Assembly: GCA_030152865.1 (NCBI GenBank)
Contig: JASLIW010000095.1
Coordinates: 1-39,660, forward strand
Length of the DNA: 39,660 nucleotides
Direction of reading: 5' to 3'
DNA from: Bacteroides sp.
GTDB taxonomy: Bacteria; Bacteroidota; Bacteroidia; Bacteroidales; Bacteroidaceae
A program made the position numbers and the translations under genes. Positions 16,205-23,799 of the stretch are shown here, piece after piece (position 1 is the stretch's first letter; every line of letters begins with the position of its first letter). The notes under the pieces were generated by a model that saw only the letters and a program-made list of their open reading frames with translations, did no database searches and was not told the DNA's origin.

Positions 16205-17608
16205 TTAGTGTTTGTATTCATCACATTGTGACATAGAACGTTTTAAAAACTTATCATTGGTCTTAACACCCCAATCATAAAGCTTCAACTTAAGTTCTTC
16301 CTTTATTGTCTCATAACTTTGTACGGGTGCTAGATTCTGTAGTTCTAAAGGGTCTTCAGCTAAGTTAAAGAGCTGCTCCCTATTCTTAAACTGACGATAG
16401 GCTGCATACTTATATTCTGGAGTAATAACTGCCCACCCCCTTGTATTGATCCCATCTAAGAAGGTTTCAATAAAAACTGCATCATGGTGAGTGGTGGTTT
16501 TTTTCTCAAGTAAAGGACGAATACTTTTGCCATATCGTTCTTCTTTAATCTCGCCTACACCTGTATAGTCGGCTACTGTTTGATAAATATCTAAACACGT
16601 ACTGATTAAAGCTGTTGTATTGAGCTCACCCTTAAACTGGCTATGTGGAGGCTTAACAATAAAAGGAACTCTTATTATTTCCTCTTGCAGTACACGTTTT
16701 TGATTAGCTCGTTGAGCACCTACACCATCGCCGTGATCACTCACAAATAGAATTAGGCTTGAATCATAAAGGTGGTTTGCTTTGAGTAAATCAATTAATT
16801 TGACAATCTCTTGATCTACACGTTCTACTAAACGATAGTAAGCATAAATATAACGACGCCAATCGTCATCTGTATAGCTTCGTGTTGGGTATGAGCGTGG
16901 AACAAACTCACGGTGAAGCTCTATTGCTTCTGGGTAGTAAGCCGGTATAGCAGCATTTTTAGGAAGGGGAGGATAAAGATCCTTTGCATTATCTACATCA
17001 AGCTTTCCATAGTGCAATGCTTCTTCGCGCGCAAATTCACAGGTTTCATGTGGATTTAGAAATGAAGCGACATAAAATAAAGGTTTATCATACTTTTTCT
17101 CTAAAAACGGTTTGCTCTTCTCAACAAGAACGCGATCGTCCATACCACAAACCTTTGTAAAACCAGTGCCTTCGGCTGGGAGATCTATCTCAATGGGTGC
17201 ATGCCATTTACCTGCATATAAACATTCATAGCCTGCATTACGGGCTACATTTCCCATGGAGTTGGCTAGTTCTTGAGCACTAATATCGCCATCAGCATTG
17301 TCTCGCACACCAAGTTGTGCTGGCATTTTTCCCGTAATCATACTCGCTCTAGAAGGACCACTTAGAGGATAGCTAACATAAGAGCGTGTAAAACGTATCC
17401 CATCCGCAGCTAACTGATCTATTCCTGGCGTTGAAACATATGGGTTTCCAGCACAGCTAAGCGCATCAGCTGTATGCTGATCGGTCATTATTAATATAAT
17501 ATTCGGTTGCTCTTCTTTTTTATCAACTTGGTGAGCATAAATAGGAGACGCTTGTATCAAGCCTACTCCCCCTGCCAATAGAGATAAAATTTTTCTTTTA
17601 TGTGTCAT
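16205..17608 (-). CDS. S1 sulfatase, serine type, periplasmic
   Basis: This 467-residue protein has a signal peptide (about 1-25, ending PIYA-HQ) with no lipobox. The sulfatase domain starts with PNIILIMTDQHT (D43, with Gln44 where many relatives have a second Asp). The modification motif is S83-G-P-S-R87 followed by MITGKMP, so Ser83 is the formylglycine precursor. KWHAP, NPHET and VSDHGDGVGAQ supply further metal and sulfate ligands, and LFNLAEDPLELQNLA marks the C-terminal end. In a heparin/HS locus the candidates are a 2-O-sulfatase acting on the unsaturated uronic acid, or an N-sulfoglucosamine sulfohydrolase; the sequence alone does not let me choose. Its ATG overlaps the TGA of the upstream PL12-type gene (ATGA), indicating translational coupling. 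Confidence 0.92.
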   Translation of the reverse strand: MTHKRKILSLLAGGVGLIQASPIYAHQVDKKEEQPNIILIMTDQHTADALSCAGNPYVSTPGIDQLAADGIRFTRSYVSYPLSGPSRASMITGKMPAQLGVRDNADGDISAQELANSMGNVARNAGYECLYAGKWHAPIEIDLPAEGTGFTKVCGMDDRVLVEKSKPFLEKKYDKPLFYVASFLNPHETCEFAREEALHYGKLDVDNAKDLYPPLPKNAAIPAYYPEAIELHREFVPRSYPTRSYTDDDWRRYIYAYYRLVERVDQEIVKLIDLLKANHLYDSSLILFVSDHGDGVGAQRANQKRVLQEEIIRVPFIVKPPHSQFKGELNTTALISTCLDIYQTVADYTGVGEIKEERYGKSIRPLLEKKTTTHHDAVFIETFLDGINTRGWAVITPEYKYAAYRQFKNREQLFNLAEDPLELQNLAPVQSYETIKEELKLKLYDWGVKTNDKFLKRSMSQCDEYKH

Positions 17609-19569
17609 TTTTCTAATGGATAGTTTAAGTGAAAGGTTTCATCATCTAGTTGGATTTCTATTCCATCATCAACCAGACTAGCTTCTATTTTATCTATATT
17701 TCCTTTATTATGCGTAGGGATAATTACAGTAACAAACTGAACGCTAGAACCATCTTTTTTTGACTGAGAAAACTCAAAAGCTGGTCGAGCAGACTTTTGA
17801 CGATAAGCATAGGAAACCCAGCCTTCTTGTTCCTTCATTTCGAACTTATTGGGGGCAAAGACCTGCAGAATAAGGTTGTTAGCATCATCAAAGTTGGACT
17901 GGATACGCTTCGTATCTAAGTCACATTGGAAATTGCCCTCACAAAGGTTGTAGTGAATTGCAACACTACCCGTGGCGTCACCAATAGCTTCATCTAAGAT
18001 TACATAAAACGATTGATCTACAAAATAAACTGTGCGTCTATGACTTAATTGAGAGTAACTATTGTTTTCTACTACAACTACATCAAGCTTGGGTGATGTG
18101 TTCCAGTAAAGACAAGTGCTATTACTGTCTATATCTAGATTATTTAGAGTTAGTGTATTATGTACTTTGGTCTGACGGAACCAAGCACGCTGCTTCAAAA
18201 CTTCATCACTTCCACCATATACATAACTGCCGCTATCAGGAAAAAAGTTGCGTCCATCGACATAAAGCTCAAAGGTTCCATTGTCGGGCTGATTATGCCA
18301 AAAAGCAGCGGGCCCAGCTTTCATTACCATTTGTGTTGAATGCACAGACCAACCATTCCGCAGTACATAAAACCCGGAATCCTTGAATGGTTTTGACAAG
18401 TAGTTTGGGGCTTCTCCCTCTTTATGCTCACTTGCAAAATAACGGATGATCTCATCATTTGGAAATAACTGCTGCCAACTTTTATAGTTTGCTACTAAGG
18501 ATTGAGGATTGCCCATCTTAGCATCACTAAATAAAGGATTAGTATAGTCAGGAAAATAAGTATTTTCTACTACTTCTATCATGGCATGAATAGTCTGTGC
18601 ATAACTTGAGGGAAACTCTTGTCCAAAGCCATTAGCTTGAGCCATACGTAGGGCTTTGGCAAAAATATTGATGGCTGCCAAATGATAACCTAGATCGAGC
18701 TCAAACTGTCCTCCATCAGGATATACTTGCTCCTCTATTTCATCATTTAATATGGCTATTCCACTTGCTCTCCACTTACTAGCATCTTTGAATTCATGGA
18801 AACAAGTTCCTGCATAAAAAATACGCTGAGCTTCAAATAGAAGGTGATTGCCTTTTTCGGAATAATTGGCTAGTATGTGTTGTGCATGCTGTTCATAGTT
18901 CACTAGGAAGTGAGTCAAAAAAGCAGGTGTAAAATGCTTAGAGCCATTAAATAGAATGAATTGCTCAATCTGATCTTGCAGTCGATGACTTACTTCTAAG
19001 GGTCTCCAAGCAAAAGCTGAATTAGGTAGACTTTCTACATCAGCCCCTACTTGTTGACGATTAGTATACTCCTCTAAGGGGTTCTTTCTAATCCAATCCA
19101 GGTATTGAAATGTCCATTCTTTGGCATACTTTTCATCTTTACTCAAGTAATAGGCCTTACCCATGGGCTGCCACCACTTGGTGCGATGCAACTGCCATCG
19201 CAATTCATTATCTTTTATGGGCCAATATGTCCAGTCAATATCTTCTCCATAAAAGTAAGATGGTTGATATCCCTTATGGGCAAAAAACACATGCTCAAGT
19301 CCATCATCTGCCCATTTTTGCTCCTTTTCTGATAATTGCAGCTTGTTCAAATCAAGATCAGGGTGATTAAAACTTGTCCGTGTCCGATAATACTTAAGAA
19401 GTTCTTTAGCAGCTCTCTCATACTTGCCTTTGTCATACGCTTTCTTAACGTAAGCTAAGCCTGGCTGACTAAGATCTAGTAATTCAAATGCTTTGGTATT
19501 AACATTATCCTGTGCATAGATTAAAGGTATGTACAGGATAGTCATACAGAGTAAGAGGTATTTCTTCAT
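17605..19569 (-). CDS. PL12-type heparinase II/III lyase, periplasmic (copy B)
   Basis: The preferred start is the ATG at 19567-19569, giving 654 residues with a signal peptide (MKKYLLLCMTILYIPLIYAQ); the same frame runs open to 19641 but would bury the leader. Length and residue numbering match heparinase III closely: N241 (GNHLLFEAQR), Y295 (LDLGYHLAAIN) and H425 (FWHNQPDNGTFEL) are one residue offset from the catalytic Asn240, Tyr294 and His424 of the Pedobacter heparinus enzyme as I recall it. H470 lies in KVHNTLTL. It should cleave less-sulfated regions of heparan sulfate. Protein and DNA closely resemble copy A, pointing to duplication within the locus. It heads a run (lyase, sulfatase, sulfatase, DUF3604, ROK) and overlaps the next gene by 4 bases. 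Confidence 0.9.
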   Translation of the reverse strand: MKKYLLLCMTILYIPLIYAQDNVNTKAFELLDLSQPGLAYVKKAYDKGKYERAAKELLKYYRTRTSFNHPDLDLNKLQLSEKEQKWADDGLEHVFFAHKGYQPSYFYGEDIDWTYWPIKDNELRWQLHRTKWWQPMGKAYYLSKDEKYAKEWTFQYLDWIRKNPLEEYTNRQQVGADVESLPNSAFAWRPLEVSHRLQDQIEQFILFNGSKHFTPAFLTHFLVNYEQHAQHILANYSEKGNHLLFEAQRIFYAGTCFHEFKDASKWRASGIAILNDEIEEQVYPDGGQFELDLGYHLAAINIFAKALRMAQANGFGQEFPSSYAQTIHAMIEVVENTYFPDYTNPLFSDAKMGNPQSLVANYKSWQQLFPNDEIIRYFASEHKEGEAPNYLSKPFKDSGFYVLRNGWSVHSTQMVMKAGPAAFWHNQPDNGTFELYVDGRNFFPDSGSYVYGGSDEVLKQRAWFRQTKVHNTLTLNNLDIDSNSTCLYWNTSPKLDVVVVENNSYSQLSHRRTVYFVDQSFYVILDEAIGDATGSVAIHYNLCEGNFQCDLDTKRIQSNFDDANNLILQVFAPNKFEMKEQEGWVSYAYRQKSARPAFEFSQSKKDGSSVQFVTVIIPTHNKGNIDKIEASLVDDGIEIQLDDETFHLNYPLEK

Positions 19570-19763
19570 GCTTGTTATTTTTTTTGTTAGGTATGATCTG
19601 CCATTACAATAGTAATAATTTGTCTTGTACTTAGCTTTCAAATCTGTTTTCCTTAAAGAGTTAGATGTGTTGAAGAGTATTAATTTTGTTGAATAGAATT
19701 GTAATTATGTCTTAATTTCCTCATATACTGCCCTATATGCATATATACGGCTACTTGAGATCA

Positions 19764-19771
19764 CAAATCTA
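19764..19771 (-). promoter_or_regulatory. Putative -7 box for the PL12-B/sulfatase/ROK operon
   Basis: Minus-strand TAGATTTG fits TAnnTTTG and lies immediately after the intergenic hairpin. It would give a leader of roughly 190 bases before copy B. No -33 element was recognised. Confidence 0.33.
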
Positions 19772-19776
19772 TAAGA

Positions 19777-19802
19777 GTAAAGGCAGGAAATCCTGCCTTT
19801 AC
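19777..19802 (-). terminator. 12-bp-arm hairpin after the lipoprotein PL12-type gene
   Basis: GTAAAGGCAGGA (19777-19788) and TCCTGCCTTTAC (19791-19802) are exact complements around two bases. It lies 71 bases past the upstream stop. The T-run is interrupted (TTTACTCTT), so it may be a weak terminator or an mRNA-stabilising/processing hairpin that sets the ratio of lipoprotein lyase to the rest. Confidence 0.5.
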
Positions 19803-19872
19803 CATCAAACCTAAACATACTCACATCTGTATAAACTTTAGTAGACCTCTTTAAGTCTCTGCTCCTAATTAG

Positions 19873-22011
19873 CTAATTGACTAAGGGGACAATATAGTTT
19901 TTACTTCCTCTACTGATGTGAATTTCCTTCATATCCTTCTCGTCTTTATTTTTCCAGTTAATCTTTTTCGCAAAGTTCTCAGCATTCTTAGTAGGAATTA
20001 AAACGCTTACAAAACGCACCACTGATTCTTCTTTCTTCTTCGGATATACAAAAGCATAGGCGTCACGCTCATAGTAGTGATTGTAGTCATAAGATACACG
20101 TCCTTCTTGAGCTAACAATTTTGTGCCTTCTGGTGCAAAGGTGCGCAATGCCAAGTCATTACCATCTCCAAATGTAGTATATATAGCCAGTAGCTCATCA
20201 AGTGCTGCAGTAGCACCTTTACCTGATCCTGGTTCCCTGCTCTTTTCCAAAAAGTTATAATGAATAGCCACATCACCCTCAGCAAGTCCTATTGCTTCAT
20301 CCACAATAATAAAGAGTGACTTTTCGACAAAGTAAATCGTTCTTTTGTGAGTGAGGTTAGGATAGCTCTTATTTTCAAAGCATACATATTCATATTGATC
20401 ACTATCTGAGTTCTCATGCCAATCAATCAAGCGTGCACCAAAACCACTATTCTTACCATCTAAAGTCAGTGTATTGTGTACCTTGGTCTGACGGAACCAA
20501 GCACGTTCTTTATTCTCTGCTGTACCCCCTCCATAGGAGTATGCGCCACTATCCGGAAAGAAGTTACGACCTTTTACTTTTAATTCGAAAGTTCCATTAT
20601 CTGGTTGATTATGCCAGCCAGCCTCAGGACCATTCTTAATAACCATTTGAGTCATCGCCCGCTCTCCCCAATTATTTCTAAAAACATAATAGCCAGAATT
20701 AGGAAAGGATTTGGATAGGTAATCAGGCTGAGTACCCTCCTTACCCTCTGTTGCGAAGAATCGAAGAACTTCATCGGTAGGATACACAGATAACCAATTG
20801 GCATAGTTTCGAAGTGTTACACGCTTAGAACCAGCACGTGTATCACTAAACAAGGGACTTCTTCCATTATCAACAAAGTTAGTATTGTAGGTAACTTCTA
20901 TCATTTTGCGCATTTGACTCTTATAAAACTCAGGAAACGCAGCATCACGTCCATTTAGTTGAGCCACTTGCAGGGCTTTATAGAAGATATTTATGGAGGC
21001 AACGTGATAGCCTAAATCCATTTCATAATGTCCTCCATCACTATATACCTGTGTCTCTATTTCTTTATTTAAGATTTGTATTCCTGCTTCCTGCCATTTT
21101 TGGGCCTGTTTTAGCTCATTAAAGCATAAACCTGCAAACAGGGCACGCTGGGCTTGGAATAAACGGTGATTACCTTCTTCGGTAAAGTTTTTCATTAAAT
21201 ACGCTACATGATTGGCATAAGAGATCAAAAACTCGGATAGAAAAGCTGGAGTAAAATGCTCAGAATTTAGAAATAGTTGAAATAAATTGATTTGTCCCTC
21301 TATACGCTCACTAACCTCTAGTGGACGCCAAGCAAAACCGAAATTCTCTCGCTCTTTAGCCGAAACCTTAGCTAAGTCTTCTTCTGAATAGAGCGGATTT
21401 TTTGCTGTCCAGTCTCGGTATTGGAATACCCATTCTTGGGCATAAGATTCATCCTGACTAGTGTGATAAACTTTAGCCATAGACTCCCACCAATACATTC
21501 TATGCAACTGATATCTTATTTCCTTATCCTTCTTGGGCCATTTTGTCCAATCAATCTCAAGCTCAGCTGTTTCATTGTTTAGCTCATCATAGCAGATCGG
21601 CTCGTGTCCTTTGACAGACTGGAAGATATGCTTTAAACCATTATCTGCCCATAGTTGATCTTCGTCTGACACTTTTATTTGAGCATAGTCCAAGTCAGGA
21701 TGAACAAAAGCTTCCCTGTTCCTATAGTACTCCAATAGATGTTGAGCCGCATCATCAAATCTCTCAGCAGCTACAGCCTCTTTAACACTTAGTAGCTTTG
21801 GATTAGCTAAATCGAGTAAGGTAAATACCTTGGTGTGTACTCCCTGAGCCGTGATATGGGTATTTAGATCAAAAGAGCCATTATCCGAAGGTTCTTCTGG
21901 TACATCGGGAGTTTGAGTATCATCTTCACTAGCTATGTTGTCTGAGGAGCAAGCTATAAAGCCGATTGCTAGCAACATCAATAAAGTCAAATTGTACACT
22001 GTCTTTCTCAT
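19873..22011 (-). CDS. PL12-type heparinase II/III lyase, surface lipoprotein candidate (copy C)
   Basis: This 712-residue protein differs from the other two by a lipoprotein leader (GFIAC, Cys21) and a flexible acidic linker (about 22-50, rich in D, E, P and T). Such acidic residues after the lipidated Cys resemble the export signal that sends Bacteroides lipoproteins to the cell surface. The heparinase III-like body keeps N281 (GNHRLFQAQR), Y335 (MDLGYHVASIN) and H467 (GWHNQPDNGTFEL), so it should be active. By analogy with surface PL12 lyases of Bacteroides heparin/HS loci it would make the first endo-cuts in extracellular heparan sulfate, feeding the SusC importer. It is the promoter-proximal gene of the locus, with a -7-like box 36 bases upstream. 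Sequence is more divergent than copies A and B are from each other. Confidence 0.88.
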   Translation of the reverse strand: MRKTVYNLTLLMLLAIGFIACSSDNIASEDDTQTPDVPEEPSDNGSFDLNTHITAQGVHTKVFTLLDLANPKLLSVKEAVAAERFDDAAQHLLEYYRNREAFVHPDLDYAQIKVSDEDQLWADNGLKHIFQSVKGHEPICYDELNNETAELEIDWTKWPKKDKEIRYQLHRMYWWESMAKVYHTSQDESYAQEWVFQYRDWTAKNPLYSEEDLAKVSAKERENFGFAWRPLEVSERIEGQINLFQLFLNSEHFTPAFLSEFLISYANHVAYLMKNFTEEGNHRLFQAQRALFAGLCFNELKQAQKWQEAGIQILNKEIETQVYSDGGHYEMDLGYHVASINIFYKALQVAQLNGRDAAFPEFYKSQMRKMIEVTYNTNFVDNGRSPLFSDTRAGSKRVTLRNYANWLSVYPTDEVLRFFATEGKEGTQPDYLSKSFPNSGYYVFRNNWGERAMTQMVIKNGPEAGWHNQPDNGTFELKVKGRNFFPDSGAYSYGGGTAENKERAWFRQTKVHNTLTLDGKNSGFGARLIDWHENSDSDQYEYVCFENKSYPNLTHKRTIYFVEKSLFIIVDEAIGLAEGDVAIHYNFLEKSREPGSGKGATAALDELLAIYTTFGDGNDLALRTFAPEGTKLLAQEGRVSYDYNHYYERDAYAFVYPKKKEESVVRFVSVLIPTKNAENFAKKINWKNKDEKDMKEIHISRGSKNYIVPLVN

Positions 22012-22046
22012 AGTATAGAATATTTAAATTTATGAATTGATAAATC

Positions 22047-22054
22047 CAAATATA
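22047..22054 (-). promoter_or_regulatory. Putative -7 box for the surface PL12-type lyase gene
   Basis: Minus-strand TATATTTG is an exact TAnnTTTG match 36 bases before the ATG. Four bases further upstream is the small inverted repeat GACTC-AGCG-GAGTC (22058-22071), placed where an operator would overlap the -33/-7 spacer. Confidence 0.45.
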
Positions 22055-22185
22055 TACGACTCCGCTGAGTCTTTGTTTTACATACAGCCTTTTGACTTAC
22101 AATTATATTTAACAGGACTCTAATATTGGCCAATAAAGTACTATTATTGTTTATATAATAATCCTAACTAGAACCTCAGAGCACA

Positions 22186-22217
22186 AAAAAGGAGAAGCGA
22201 TTTTGCTTCTCCTTTTT
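22186..22217 (-). terminator. Terminator after the ExbD genes
   Basis: Exact 13-bp arms AAAAAGGAGAAGC (22186-22198) and GCTTCTCCTTTTT (22205-22217) flank a 6-base loop. T-runs lie on both strands, so it works in either direction. It lies 20 bases past the last exbD stop and separates the Ton motor genes from the polysaccharide locus. Confidence 0.85.
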
Positions 22218-22237
22218 ACATTTATATATCGAGTATA

Positions 22238-22696
22238 TTACTCTCTTTTTGCTGCTGAATAAGTAATCTTCAATGCTGAAGCTTGTCTTAATTCAGTTTT
22301 AACGTCTGAGATAATACCCATTTTAGTATCACCATCCATTTTTAAAGAAACTCGCATCAGAGGTTTATCTTCCTCCGCCATGCCTGCACGCTCCTGAGTA
22401 ACAAATTCACGAATATCTCCTTCGTTTGTTGCAAAAGCGTCATTAATCTGAACACGGCTAGCAGTACCGATTTTCTTATCTACTGGAGGACCTACATAAA
22501 TAAAGGTTACCAAAGACTTTTTCTCTAATTTCTCTAGCTCTGTACCTTGTGGAACTTTAAACTGAACCTTTAAAGTTACTTCACGCATTGTAGTAACAAT
22601 CATGAAGAAGAAAAGTAGTGTAAAAATCAAGTCAGGTAGAGAAGAGGTATTCAGCGTTGGCATACCCCTTTTTCCGGTCTTATTAAATTTTCCCAT
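22238..22696 (-). CDS. exbD: ExbD/TolR-family protein (short form)
   Basis: This 152-residue protein has a short cytoplasmic N-terminus, one membrane helix (about 20-36) with the proton-pathway aspartate D22 (LPDLIFTLLFFFMIVTT), and a periplasmic domain. ExbD partners ExbB to use the proton gradient to energise TonB. It is the second of two adjacent, clearly different ExbD proteins: its ATG overlaps the previous stop as TAATG, so translation is coupled. The periplasmic part lacks the acidic insertion seen in its 197-residue neighbour. A role in a TolR-like or gliding-type motor cannot be excluded, but the linked ExbB and nearby TonB favour the Ton system. Confidence 0.88.
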   Translation of the reverse strand: MGKFNKTGKRGMPTLNTSSLPDLIFTLLFFFMIVTTMREVTLKVQFKVPQGTELEKLEKKSLVTFIYVGPPVDKKIGTASRVQINDAFATNEGDIREFVTQERAGMAEEDKPLMRVSLKMDGDTKMGIISDVKTELRQASALKITYSAAKRE

Positions 22697-23289
22697 TATT
22701 TCTTTCCTCCATATGTTTTAGGTACAGCTTCCGAAATCTTTTGAGGATAAATCTCTCTGACAGCTTTTTGCTGATCAGGAGTTAAAGCTGCATAGCTCTT
22801 GTTCCATTTGCTTTTTGAGATCTCATCTCTTAGCTCATTATAAGCAGCAACAAGTTCATTTTGAACTTCAAAGTAAACCTTATATGATGTATCACCGTCA
22901 TTTTGAACAGAGATAACATGATTTTTAGTAATCATTTGAGAGCCAAAGTAGGGTATATCTACCGCATGTCTTTCTGGCTTATCTGCGTCATCATAAGGGT
23001 TCGCTATAAATTCCTTTGCACGTTCTCTCAAGTTAGAAATAGGAATAACTTCACCATTACACATCAGCTCGTTATTTCTATTAATCATGATTAAAAGAAT
23101 ATTTCTCTCCTTAATCTTAGTATCATCATTTTGAATTTGATCCTCATCTGGCATAGGAGGTAGCTGTCTTGCTAGACCCATATCCGTATCCATAGATGTA
23201 GTAACTAAGAAGAAAATCAGCAATAGGAACGCGATATCTGCCGTCGAACTTGAGTTAATCTCAGGTACTGATCTTTTTCCTTTTGCCAT
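22696..23289 (-). CDS. exbD: ExbD/TolR-family protein (long form)
   Basis: This 197-residue ExbD has a membrane helix at about 15-31 with the proton-pathway aspartate D18 (STADIAFLLLIFFLVTTS). The periplasmic domain is enlarged by an Asp/Glu/Asn-rich stretch (about 45-60) and a further segment near 90-120, and ends in a basic KTYGGKK tail. Canonical ExbD is about 140 residues, so the long form is characteristic of Bacteroidota, where two ExbD genes often stand in tandem. It follows the four-helix membrane protein by 30 bases and overlaps the shorter ExbD by one base. It presumably forms a heteromeric ExbD pair in the ExbB channel. Confidence 0.88.
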   Translation of the reverse strand: MAKGKRSVPEINSSSTADIAFLLLIFFLVTTSMDTDMGLARQLPPMPDEDQIQNDDTKIKERNILLIMINRNNELMCNGEVIPISNLRERAKEFIANPYDDADKPERHAVDIPYFGSQMITKNHVISVQNDGDTSYKVYFEVQNELVAAYNELRDEISKSKWNKSYAALTPDQQKAVREIYPQKISEAVPKTYGGKK

Positions 23290-23319
23290 AGTTGTTAAAT
23301 TTTAAGTAATTCGTAAAAG

Positions 23320-23793
23320 TTACGAGAATCTTCTTTTAATACTACTACCTATCATAGATGCAATAGTAGCAATTAATAAGAAGTAAATTGAGTATAAAAA
23401 CATATCTGTTAGCTTTAACCAGAAAGGTTCATTATCTGTACCTTCATAGCCAGGCATGTCTAACTTCACGTCACTACCCATTACCCATGCAACAACTAAG
23501 ACTATAGCTAATAAGAATACTCCTAGGAGTGAGCTTATCGCTTTTTTAGGATTATCTTTTAGTGCAGCTCCAAATTGGAATACAAAGGCCAAAACAGTAG
23601 CAGCTACTGTGGCTCCAAGCACTCCATATATTAAATAGAGCAAAGCATCTGTATATACAGGGTTTGATAATTCTGGGACTAATGCATCAGCTGGATCCAT
23701 TTCACCACCGAAATAGAATAATCCCAATACAACCAGAATTACGGCAAACAATGCATATAAGATATAATATGATATTTTATATGATAATTTCAT
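23320..23793 (-). CDS. Four-helix membrane protein between exbB and exbD, function unknown
   Basis: This 157-residue hydrophobic protein has four predicted membrane helices (about 8-28, 49-74, 85-106 and 126-150), a short acidic loop after the first (GGEMDPADALVPE) and an acidic loop before the last (YEGTDNEP). It ends in the basic tail SSIKRRFS. I recognise no catalytic motif and no named family. The gene starts 6 bases after the exbB stop and ends 30 bases before the first exbD, so it is embedded in the motor operon. Co-translation with ExbB suggests a structural or assembly partner of the Ton motor. Even helix number predicts both ends on the same (cytoplasmic) side. Confidence 0.8.
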   Translation of the reverse strand: MKLSYKISYYILYALFAVILVVLGLFYFGGEMDPADALVPELSNPVYTDALLYLIYGVLGATVAATVLAFVFQFGAALKDNPKKAISSLLGVFLLAIVLVVAWVMGSDVKLDMPGYEGTDNEPFWLKLTDMFLYSIYFLLIATIASMIGSSIKRRFS

Positions 23794-23799
23794 TGTTTA

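Larger units (their letters stand above)
19570..19872. other. Spacer between two PL12-type genes with hairpin and promoter-like box
   Basis: These 303 bases hold no convincing gene. The visible structure is a hairpin with 12-bp arms (19777-19788 and 19791-19802) and, just downstream on the minus strand, a TAGATTTG box (19764-19771). The rest is AT-rich and unstructured to my reading. Confidence 0.6.
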
